Source: Alphaproteobacteria bacterium (GTDB lineage Bacteria; Pseudomonadota; Alphaproteobacteria; Sphingomonadales; Emcibacteraceae). From it: a stretch of 16,454 bases of DNA. The notes beneath the pieces are model-generated. The model did not search any database. It was not told where the DNA came from and worked only from the letters and a program-made list of their open reading frames with translations. This document shows positions 1 through 5,718 of the stretch, piece after piece (position 1 is the stretch's first letter; every line of letters begins with the position of its first letter). Both the position numbers and the translations under genes were made by a program. The stretch is from NCBI GenBank assembly GCA_002401545.1, contig NVTJ01000010.1, positions 21,578-38,031 on the forward strand, written 5' to 3'.

Positions 1-2003
1 TTAGGATAATTATTGCTGGCATCATAGGCAGAGGCCAAAAGGGATAAGGCGTCTGTATTTTTTGGCTTCTCCTTGACAAGTTTTTCAAAAGATCGCGCAG
101 CTGCGTCAAACCTCTCCAGTGCCATCTTGGCTTTGCCTCTGACCTCAAGCAATCCGATAGCTTTGGGGAAAAGCGGCATAACTTTATCGCTCACCACCAA
201 TGCCTTGCCGGCATCACCTGATGCCAGGTAATGCCGCGCCAATACAAGAACAGGCACACGTGCATTGGGGTCCAATTTTACGGATTTTTTTAAATATTCA
301 ATAGCTTGCTTTTTTTTATCCATCTTCATTTTCAGCATATACATGCCAAATGTCGCTTTCGCATCACGGGAATGTATTTTCAGATATTGTGCTTGAACAT
401 CAACCGCTCTTTCCGGTGCATCGTTCTTCATATAGATAGTTGTCGCCAGACGCGAGGCGGCCAAATTGCCGGGGTTCTTTTCCAGAATCTTCATAAAAAT
501 GGGAAGTGCCTGCTCTAATTCGCCTTTTTTATACAGGGCTGTACCTTCACATAAATAGCCGTTTACATTTCCAGAATCTATTTTCTGAAGCTCACGACAA
601 CCTTCTATGGCTTCGGTATATCTACTCGCAAGAACCAATGTTTTGGCCCGTTGCATCTTACGCTTATAATCGTCGGAAACGCCTTCCAGTGCCTTCTCCA
701 TCTCTCTCAGACCATCTTCAACTTCACCTTCGGCGATTTTTAATAAAGCCAGATTCTGGCGACTTTGTACCTGTTCAGGGTTTTCTTCCAGGGATTGTTC
801 CAGATGTAGCCGGGCCTGTTCAATGTCACCTTTCTGCAATTCATAGCCTGCCAGTATATTGAGAAATTTTTCTTTATTTTCAGCTTGATTGCTGATGTCT
901 TTCAGAGTTGCATAAGCCTCTTCGTTTCTGTTCAGGCGGACCTGCAACTGTACCAGAAGTTCTTTTGCCCGCATATCATCCGGAATAGCCTCCAGATACT
1001 GCTGAATATAGGAATAACTCTGTTCATTTTCACCAAGAGCAAAAGTGGCTGTCGCTGCGATAAATTTCGTTCTTAAATCTCCCGGTGCCTTTAATAGCGC
1101 TTTTTCAGCATAAATCTTGGCCTCGGGATAGTTCTTACTCATAACAGCGTGAAGGGCGGAAACATAATTAACCAACCCGTTTTCGGGCACAATCTTCCTG
1201 AATTTTATCAGAATTTTTTCGGCTTCATCGGGTTTGCCATTTATAAGCTTTGCCCATGCCAAATAGATCTCGTTGATATAAAAACCGGGATAATATTCCA
1301 CAAGCTTACTGTAATAACCCTCAACCTCCTCAAAATTCTTCGCAATCCAGCTACGACTTGCCCTCAGTTCCAAAAGCTCCTGGTCATTTGGCAGAATGGC
1401 TTTGGCAAGGGCAATATATTTATCCGTATTTTTAATATCTTTTTTGATAAAACTAATCCGTGCCTTTCCCACAAGAGCCCTCATATTGCCGGGGATTGTC
1501 TGGAGAACTTCATCAAAATATCCCTCTGCCATACTAAGATTCCCTTTGCCGAGATGCGCCGCTCCCAGAAAATTCCACTTGCGGAGAGCAACAGACGTTA
1601 CCTGGCCCGGCTCATATGAAATTCTCTCGATAATACTGTCGTATTTGCGCTGTAGTAGCCAGCTTTCAGCAAGAGGAAGAATGACCATATTTTGATCAAT
1701 ACCCAATTTTTCCGCTTTATTAAATTCCTTTTCAGCCGCAAAACCCATACCAAGTTCAAGATAAATCCTGCCGAGCAAATGGCGGGCATCCTGACTGTCG
1801 GGATAGGCAATCAGGGTATTTTTCATTTCAATAACGGCAGCTTTTAAATCACCATCAGATTGCCAGGTAAGGGCGCGCTGCATGTGTTCTTCAAGACTAA
1901 GCGACTCCTCCCCGCAGGCCGACAATGCCAAAGTCGCCATAATAATAATAATAAGCCGCATACCAGCCTGTTTGCTTTTAGATAGAATTTTTTGAGTTAA
2001 CAA
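1..2003 (-). CDS. prsT: PEP-CTERM system TPR-repeat lipoprotein, PrsT-like (partial, C-terminus beyond the window)
   Basis: The minus strand is open from about 2003 to the left edge with no stop, giving 667 visible codons. I checked the frame line by line. The N-terminus is a lipoprotein signal peptide: a basic n-region, a hydrophobic stretch LIIIIMATLAL, and a lipobox LSAC with the Cys at residue 30. Gly follows the Cys and there is no Asp at +2, so Lol sorting to the outer membrane is expected. The rest is tandem helical TPR-type repeats of about 34 residues. The first segment (GDLKAAVIEMKNTL, then LLGRIYLELG) resembles the PrsT family, usually about 900 residues, so roughly a quarter is probably missing. 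The start is chosen as TTG at 2003, with GAGGG seven bases upstream and an in-frame stop just before it. ATG at 1961 is the alternative and would give a short signal peptide with a single Arg. It follows the exosortase-associated acyltransferase gene by 54 nt on the same strand, which supports the family call. The exact role of PrsT is not known. Confidence 0.82.
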   Translation of the reverse strand, partial: MLTQKILSKSKQAGMRLIIIIMATLALSACGEESLSLEEHMQRALTWQSDGDLKAAVIEMKNTLIAYPDSQDARHLLGRIYLELGMGFAAEKEFNKAEKLGIDQNMVILPLAESWLLQRKYDSIIERISYEPGQVTSVALRKWNFLGAAHLGKGNLSMAEGYFDEVLQTIPGNMRALVGKARISFIKKDIKNTDKYIALAKAILPNDQELLELRASRSWIAKNFEEVEGYYSKLVEYYPGFYINEIYLAWAKLINGKPDEAEKILIKFRKIVPENGLVNYVSALHAVMSKNYPEAKIYAEKALLKAPGDLRTKFIAATATFALGENEQSYSYIQQYLEAIPDDMRAKELLVQLQVRLNRNEEAYATLKDISNQAENKEKFLNILAGYELQKGDIEQARLHLEQSLEENPEQVQSRQNLALLKIAEGEVEDGLREMEKALEGVSDDYKRKMQRAKTLVLASRYTEAIEGCRELQKIDSGNVNGYLCEGTALYKKGELEQALPIFMKILEKNPGNLAASRLATTIYMKNDAPERAVDVQAQYLKIHSRDAKATFGMYMLKMKMDKKKQAIEYLKKSVKLDPNARVPVLVLARHYLASGDAGKALVVSDKVMPLFPKAIGLLEVRGKAKMALERFDAAARSFEKLVKEKPKNTDALSLLASAYDASNNYP

Positions 2004-2010
2004 CGTATTT

Positions 2011-2015
2011 CCCTC
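2011..2015 (-). promoter_or_regulatory. Ribosome binding site deciding the TTG start of the TPR lipoprotein gene
   Basis: GAGGG on the minus strand lies 7 nt before TTG at 2003. The alternative ATG at 1961 has only a short AGG nearby. A small perfect hairpin (GACTG, 3-nt loop, CAGTC; 2022-2034) sits just upstream in the transcript. Confidence 0.45.
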
Positions 2016-2057
2016 GTTTCAGACTGGTTCAGTCAACAGATAAATATTATACTTGTT

Positions 2058-2879
2058 TTATAAATTGATATAATGGTCTTTCTTAGGGGGTGGATGAAAA
2101 ATTTTACCACGATAGGGCTGCAACCGACCATGATCTGTAACAACCGCCCATATTTCTGGATGCGTTTCATATGCCTTATCGAACAAAGTGGCAATTTCAG
2201 TATATAGTGCCCTACGCCGGCCATGATATTCCACCGTTCCGCCAACGGATGTAAAATACATGCCAAGTTTGCGCAGCAGTCTCTGCAATGCTGGCTCTAT
2301 AACAACAGACAGGTGTGATATCTTATGCTCTACGCTCATTCTGAGAATTGCTTTGATTAACCCCAGGGTAATATGGGGAATTACCCTTTGGTGGTTATTC
2401 ACAATGTCAAAGTTTTTCTCGATGCCGGGAATATGACTGTCATAATGCCTTTTGCGAAATTGTTTTGAAATGGAAAATCTGGAAATTTCAGCCGTTCTGC
2501 TGCGGGGCAAAATCTGTTCACTCAATCCGGACAGGGCACGGGAAACCTGAAAAGCCGGCAGGGGATCATCCAGCATTTCATTGGGAGGCAATATCAGCCT
2601 GACTGTGCCTGCCACCATTCCGGTTTTCCTATGAATCAGCAGACTGGAAACGGATCTGTCATCATAGATGTCCTTTTCCATTTGATCAGCAAACTGGCTC
2701 TTGTCCTCAAAACCTGTTTCCAGACAATAAACCTGATATCGCAGCCTGAAACACTCTTCTAGAAGCTCTGGCGTATCTGCAGCAATAACATCAAAAAGCA
2801 TATTATAATCTTTTACCAGCTGTACATCCCCGTCCGGGGGAGCACCATAATTTTTCCGTACTGGAGGAGGGTTTTTCAT
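2058..2879 (-). CDS. PEP-CTERM/exosortase system-associated acyltransferase (GNAT fold, N-acyl amino acid synthase-like)
   Basis: The protein has 273 residues. Residues 45-58 (RLRYQVYCLETGFE) form the N-terminal GNAT strand-helix typical of acyl-homoserine-lactone-synthase-like and FeeM-like N-acyl amino acid synthases. A D-x5-S-S-L-L-I-H segment and GTVRLILP follow, and EISRFSISKQFRKR lies in the middle. The C-terminal half (HLSVVIEPALQRLL, then GRRRALY) matches the exosortase-linked subfamily. Such enzymes join an acyl chain, probably from acyl-ACP, to an amine acceptor; the substrate here is unknown. The start is ATG at 2879, with GGAAGGA about 12 nt upstream. An in-frame TTG at 2900 has no good binding site. 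The PrsT-like gene follows at 54 nt, and the two families are known companions in exosortase genomes. A strong promoter lies at 2927-2956. The family assignment is by recognition, not by search. Confidence 0.8.
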   Translation of the reverse strand: MKNPPPVRKNYGAPPDGDVQLVKDYNMLFDVIAADTPELLEECFRLRYQVYCLETGFEDKSQFADQMEKDIYDDRSVSSLLIHRKTGMVAGTVRLILPPNEMLDDPLPAFQVSRALSGLSEQILPRSRTAEISRFSISKQFRKRHYDSHIPGIEKNFDIVNNHQRVIPHITLGLIKAILRMSVEHKISHLSVVIEPALQRLLRKLGMYFTSVGGTVEYHGRRRALYTEIATLFDKAYETHPEIWAVVTDHGRLQPYRGKIFHPPPKKDHYINL

Positions 2880-2926
2880 ACTAATGCTGAGTCCTTCCAA
2901 ATAAATTCAAACTCTATAGCATTAGT

Positions 2927-2956
2927 ATTATAGCACACCATTAAGGAAAGGTTTAA
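2927..2956 (-). promoter_or_regulatory. Sigma-70-type promoter for the acyltransferase/TPR lipoprotein pair
   Basis: The minus strand has a consensus -10 TATAAT (2932-2927) preceded by TGC, which is an extended -10. A -35-like TTAAAC (2956-2951) lies 18 bp upstream. Predicted transcription starts near 2920, leaving a leader of about 41 nt before ATG at 2879. Confidence 0.55.
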
Positions 2957-2965
2957 TATTGATCA

Positions 2966-3009
2966 AGAAACGATTGATATTCTAAAATTTCCTGAAATCA
3001 CTCGTTTCT
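2966..3009. repeat. 13-bp inverted repeat, candidate operator
   Basis: Left arm AGAAACGATTGAT (2966-2978) and right arm ATCACTCGTTTCT (2997-3009) are inverted copies with one mismatch, separated by 18 bp. The arm centres are 31 bp apart, close to three helical turns. The centre falls near -68 relative to the predicted acyltransferase start, an activator-like position. A smaller dyad, ATTTC-CT-GAAAT (2987-2998), lies inside. The binding protein is unknown. Confidence 0.45.
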
Positions 3010-3151
3010 CCCCTATTTTTCAGGTTGAAATGACATGATTGAACACTTTATTCCAATGCAAAGTAACACCAGTTTGTGTTTTTTCTGTGACGGGCAACAG
3101 ATATAAAGCGAAAAGACCCTGTTTCGGTTTGCTTTAATTATAGTATAACAG

Positions 3152-3185
3152 GCTTGTAAAACACGGACAAGCGGCTACATTAGCC
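3152..3185 (+). promoter_or_regulatory. Two adjacent hairpins in the exchanger 5' leader
   Basis: GCTTGT (3152-3157) pairs with ACAAGC (3167-3172). Directly next to it, GGCTA (3173-3177) pairs with TAGCC (3181-3185) around a 3-nt loop. They end 35 nt before the GTG start. The stems are short, and I recognise no known riboswitch. Confidence 0.3.
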
Positions 3186-3220
3186 ACTGATAAAACCCTA
3201 TCCCAAAAACGAGAATAGTC

Positions 3221-4201
3221 GTGGAATATTTTTCAGTAATTAGTGGCCTTATACTTCTGGTATTTGCCGGGGACAAATTGGTTGATGGCTCGGTCATCAT
3301 CGCAGAACGACTGCATGTGAGCAAGTTGATCATTGGCATAACCGTGGTCTCTTTTGGTACCTCTGCCCCTGAACTGGTGATTGGAATTGATTCTGCGCTT
3401 TCCGGTGTAACTGAAATTGCCCTGGGAAATATCGTCGGCAGCAATATTGCAAATGTTCTTCTGGTGCTTGGCATCCCGGCACTTTTTTATCCTTTCGCCT
3501 GTGATGATGATGAGATAAAACACAGCCTCTTTTATATGATCATCGCCACCCTGTTATTCATTACTCTTGCCTTCTTCGGTCCCCTTTATATCTGGCAGGG
3601 AATTGTCTTGATAACCCTGCTTATGATATTTCTGTTTTACGCCATAAAACGGGCTAAAAGTAACATCAAAATTCTCAAACATGATATTGATTTTGCCAAA
3701 CGGGCACTGGAAGACATGGAGCCGCAACCGGAAAAGAAAACACCTGTCGCCAAGGCGGTGATTGCGGTTATTCTGGGACTGGTCGGCCTGGTATTCGGCG
3801 CGCATATTCTGGTGGACGGGGCAACAATCGTTGCCAGAACAATGGGAATTTCAGAAGCTGTGATTGGCCTTACGATTGTCGCTATTGGAACATCCCTGCC
3901 GGAATTAACAACCTCCCTCGTGGCGGCTCGCAATAATCACGGGGATGTGGCCATGGGTAATATCATAGGCAGCAACCTGTTTAATATTCTTGCCATCATG
4001 GGTATCACGTCACTGGTGGCGCCAATTTCCATCCCTGAGCACTTCTTCCGCATGGATTTTCCCATAATGGCGGCGACCTCATTGATACTGGTTCCCATTG
4101 CCATGGGGAAAATTAAAATAAATCGCCTGACAGGAATAGTCTTTTCCGCACTTTACATATTCTATCTGTTTTTCCTCACAATGCAGTCAAACTTTATTTG
4201 A
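3221..4201 (+). CDS. Calcium/sodium antiporter (CaCA family, YrbG-like)
   Basis: This is a 326-residue inner-membrane exchanger, the usual length for bacterial YrbG-type proteins, with about ten hydrophobic segments. It shows the two inverted alpha repeats of the family. Alpha-1 has GTSAPEL (46-52, acidic Glu51) and GNIVGSN (69-75). Alpha-2 has GTSLPEL (223-229, acidic Glu228) and a second GNIIGSN. Both ion-coordinating glutamates are present, so it looks functional. A charged cytoplasmic loop (about 143-178, rich in Lys, Glu and Asp) separates the two halves. It probably exports Ca2+ in exchange for Na+ or H+; the ion is inferred. The start is GTG at 3221 with a weak GAG seven bases upstream. 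It is transcribed alone on the plus strand, divergent from the acyltransferase gene and convergent with the glyoxalase gene. Confidence 0.9.
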   Translation: MEYFSVISGLILLVFAGDKLVDGSVIIAERLHVSKLIIGITVVSFGTSAPELVIGIDSALSGVTEIALGNIVGSNIANVLLVLGIPALFYPFACDDDEIKHSLFYMIIATLLFITLAFFGPLYIWQGIVLITLLMIFLFYAIKRAKSNIKILKHDIDFAKRALEDMEPQPEKKTPVAKAVIAVILGLVGLVFGAHILVDGATIVARTMGISEAVIGLTIVAIGTSLPELTTSLVAARNNHGDVAMGNIIGSNLFNILAIMGITSLVAPISIPEHFFRMDFPIMAATSLILVPIAMGKIKINRLTGIVFSALYIFYLFFLTMQSNFI

Positions 4202-4213
4202 TTGCCAAAACCT

Positions 4214-4235
4214 CCCCTTCATACAAATTAAGGGG
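4214..4235 (-). terminator. Probable terminator hairpin between the convergent glyoxalase and exchanger genes
   Basis: CCCCTT (4214-4219) and AAGGGG (4230-4235) pair around a 10-nt loop. Read on the minus strand the stem is followed by AGGTTTTGG, a short T-run, so it better serves the long minus-strand operon. On the plus strand no T-run follows. Confidence 0.4.
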
Positions 4236-4253
4236 CCTGACATGAGGCAGGAG

Positions 4254-4649
4254 TTATCGTTCAATAAGTTCTATCATATATCCGTCTGGGTCACGCACAA
4301 AAGCAAGTATGGTCGTACCGTGTTTCATGGGGCCGGGCTTTCTCGGCACCTCTACCCCGGACTGAACCAGCGTTTCACAAACCTTGTAAATATCCCTGAC
4401 ACCAATAGCGATATGACCAAAAGCCTCCCCCATAGCATAAGGCTCTGTACGGTCCCAGTTATGGGTCAGTTCAATAACACTATGATCACTTTCCGCCCCG
4501 TAGCCTAAAAAAGCAAGCGTGAAGCGCCCCTCGGGATGTTCGGTCTTCCTGAGCAATCTCATACCCAGATGACGACAGTAGAAATCAAGGGATTTTTCCA
4601 AATCCAGAACCCGGATCATGGTGTGTAAAATACGGTTACAGCCGGTCAT
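4254..4649 (-). CDS. gloA: Lactoylglutathione lyase (glyoxalase I)
   Basis: The protein is a 131-residue VOC-fold enzyme that converts the methylglyoxal-glutathione hemithioacetal to S-lactoylglutathione in the cytoplasm. The four metal ligands line up with bacterial GloA: His9 in ILHTMIRV, Glu60 in VIELTHNW, His79 in FGHIAIGV and Glu127 in YMIELI. The short form without the eukaryotic insert suggests the Ni/Co-type bacterial enzyme; that metal preference is inferred. The ATG at 4649 lies one base after the fabZ stop, so translation is probably coupled to fabZ. It is the last gene of the long minus-strand cluster. It occupies a place where lipid A genes such as lpxA would be more usual. Confidence 0.93.
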   Translation of the reverse strand: MTGCNRILHTMIRVLDLEKSLDFYCRHLGMRLLRKTEHPEGRFTLAFLGYGAESDHSVIELTHNWDRTEPYAMGEAFGHIAIGVRDIYKVCETLVQSGVEVPRKPGPMKHGTTILAFVRDPDGYMIELIER

Positions 4650-4650
4650 C

Positions 4651-5118
4651 TTATGTTTTATCTGCGATCATGGCCGTGAAGGTTGCCTCGGCGACCAATT
4701 GGCCCGCCACCTTGCCTTCACCTCTGAAACGCCATACCGGCCCCCGCCTGCGCACCAACGCGATATGAAGTTCCAGGCGGTCACCCGGCACGACAGATTT
4801 CCTGAATTTCGCCCCGTCAATTGACATGAAATAAGGCAGTTTGTCTTTAACATCCTGCTCCATGCTCAACATGACAAAAACCGCCGCAGTTTGTGCCATG
4901 GCTTCCACAATCAAAACACCCGGCATAACGGGCTTACCCGGAAAATGTCCCTGAAAGAAATGCTCGTTCATGGTCACGCATTTAATGCCAACCGCTGACT
5001 TTCCCGGATCGATTTCCGTCAACTGATCAATCAATAACATAGGGTATCTGTGAGGAATCAATTCCATGATCCTCTCGATACCAAATGCTTGCAGCTCTTT
5101 ATTGCTTTCTTCCGACAT
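4651..5118 (-). CDS. fabZ: 3-hydroxyacyl-[acyl-carrier-protein] dehydratase FabZ
   Basis: This is a 155-residue hot-dog-fold dehydratase that removes water from 3-hydroxyacyl-ACP in type II fatty acid synthesis. IPHRYPMLLID (21-31) is the usual N-terminal motif. The active-site His58 lies in GHFPGKPVMPG, and the catalytic Glu72 lies in VLIVEAMAQ. Length and motifs are normal. It starts 11 nt after the skp stop, and gloA follows one base after its own stop. In most Proteobacteria lpxD comes before it and lpxA follows it; both are absent here. Confidence 0.96.
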   Translation of the reverse strand: MSEESNKELQAFGIERIMELIPHRYPMLLIDQLTEIDPGKSAVGIKCVTMNEHFFQGHFPGKPVMPGVLIVEAMAQTAAVFVMLSMEQDVKDKLPYFMSIDGAKFRKSVVPGDRLELHIALVRRRGPVWRFRGEGKVAGQLVAEATFTAMIADKT

Positions 5119-5129
5119 ATCCGTTTAGC

Positions 5130-5717
5130 CTATTGAGCCGGTACATTTGTTGCCACGGGAAGCTCCACCTTAACCGTGGGCAGTACCGCATCAAGCGCCT
5201 CAATAACTTTTGTTGTCACATCAAGGCCAGCCGCTTTTTCAATCACCAGGCTCACATCCATGATCATGGTTGCGTTATGATCTTTCAGTATTTTTTGCAG
5301 TATGGGTTTCAGGGCCCGCTGCAATTCATTCTGGGCATTGCTCAGCGCCGTTTCAAGTTGACGATTTTTTATCTGCACTTCACGCTGCACCGTCAAAACC
5401 TTATTCTGGAAATCCTGAACCTTTGCATCATAGGATTCTTTTGGCAGGATCGAACGCTGGGACTTCAGCGTGGTTTCCTCTTCCTTTAATTGCTTCTCCC
5501 GCTCCCCAATTTCAACCTGAAATTTCTTGCGAATAGTATCAAGTTGGCCTTGAATATCTTTGCCCGCTGCAGAATTAAATCTGACCATACGGCTGTCGAT
5601 CACTGCGATCACAGCCGGGGGCAAAGCCTCGGCAGCAACAACTGTTGTTATATTTGAAAGGCCGGTAACTGCGGAAGCAATTGCTGCCATTACGGTAATT
5701 CTGATTATCTTTTTCAT
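5130..5717 (-). CDS. skp: OmpH/Skp family periplasmic chaperone
   Basis: The protein has 195 residues. It starts with a Sec signal peptide (MKKIIRITVMAAIASAV, cleavage likely near VVAAEA). A short strand AVIAVIDSRMV follows, then a long charged coiled-coil region (about 55-140, rich in Lys, Glu and Gln). This is the tentacle architecture of Skp, which holds unfolded outer-membrane proteins on their way to BamA. It is longer than the E. coli protein (161 residues) and has a C-terminal extension rich in Val and Ala. The start is ATG at 5717: it has the signal peptide and lies one base after the bamA stop, with GGAA inside the end of bamA as a possible binding site. The reading frame continues upstream into bamA but without signal-peptide character. 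The bamA-skp order fits the chaperone role. Confidence 0.9.
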   Translation of the reverse strand: MKKIIRITVMAAIASAVTGLSNITTVVAAEALPPAVIAVIDSRMVRFNSAAGKDIQGQLDTIRKKFQVEIGEREKQLKEEETTLKSQRSILPKESYDAKVQDFQNKVLTVQREVQIKNRQLETALSNAQNELQRALKPILQKILKDHNATMIMDVSLVIEKAAGLDVTTKVIEALDAVLPTVKVELPVATNVPAQ

Positions 5718-5718
5718 G

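Larger units (their letters stand above)
2880..3220. promoter_or_regulatory. Divergent intergenic region between the acyltransferase and exchanger genes
   Basis: This 341-bp stretch has no credible gene. It holds the acyltransferase promoter on the minus strand (2927-2956), a 13-bp inverted repeat (2966-3009), and a plus-strand leader with two adjacent hairpins (3152-3185) before the exchanger. Possible plus-strand -10 boxes are TATAAA at 3102 and TATAGT/TATAAC at 3139-3149, but none has a good -35. Confidence 0.6.

Noticed and set aside
1149..1619. Plus-strand open frame opposite the TPR lipoprotein gene
   Set aside because: The minus-strand frame is continuous, starts with a lipobox and has TPR repeats; the plus frame is its shadow.
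2046..2051. Perfect minus-strand TATAAT between the acyltransferase and the TPR lipoprotein genes
   Set aside because: The region is very AT-rich and there is no -35 at 16-18 bp, so it is probably chance; a weak internal promoter cannot be excluded.
3034..3105. Small plus-strand reading frame of 23 codons in the intergenic region
   Set aside because: No ribosome binding site, no recognisable protein, and it is as short as chance allows.
4236..4251. CCTG...CAGG dyad next to the convergent terminator
   Set aside because: Four-base arms with an 8-nt loop are too weak to call as a separate element.
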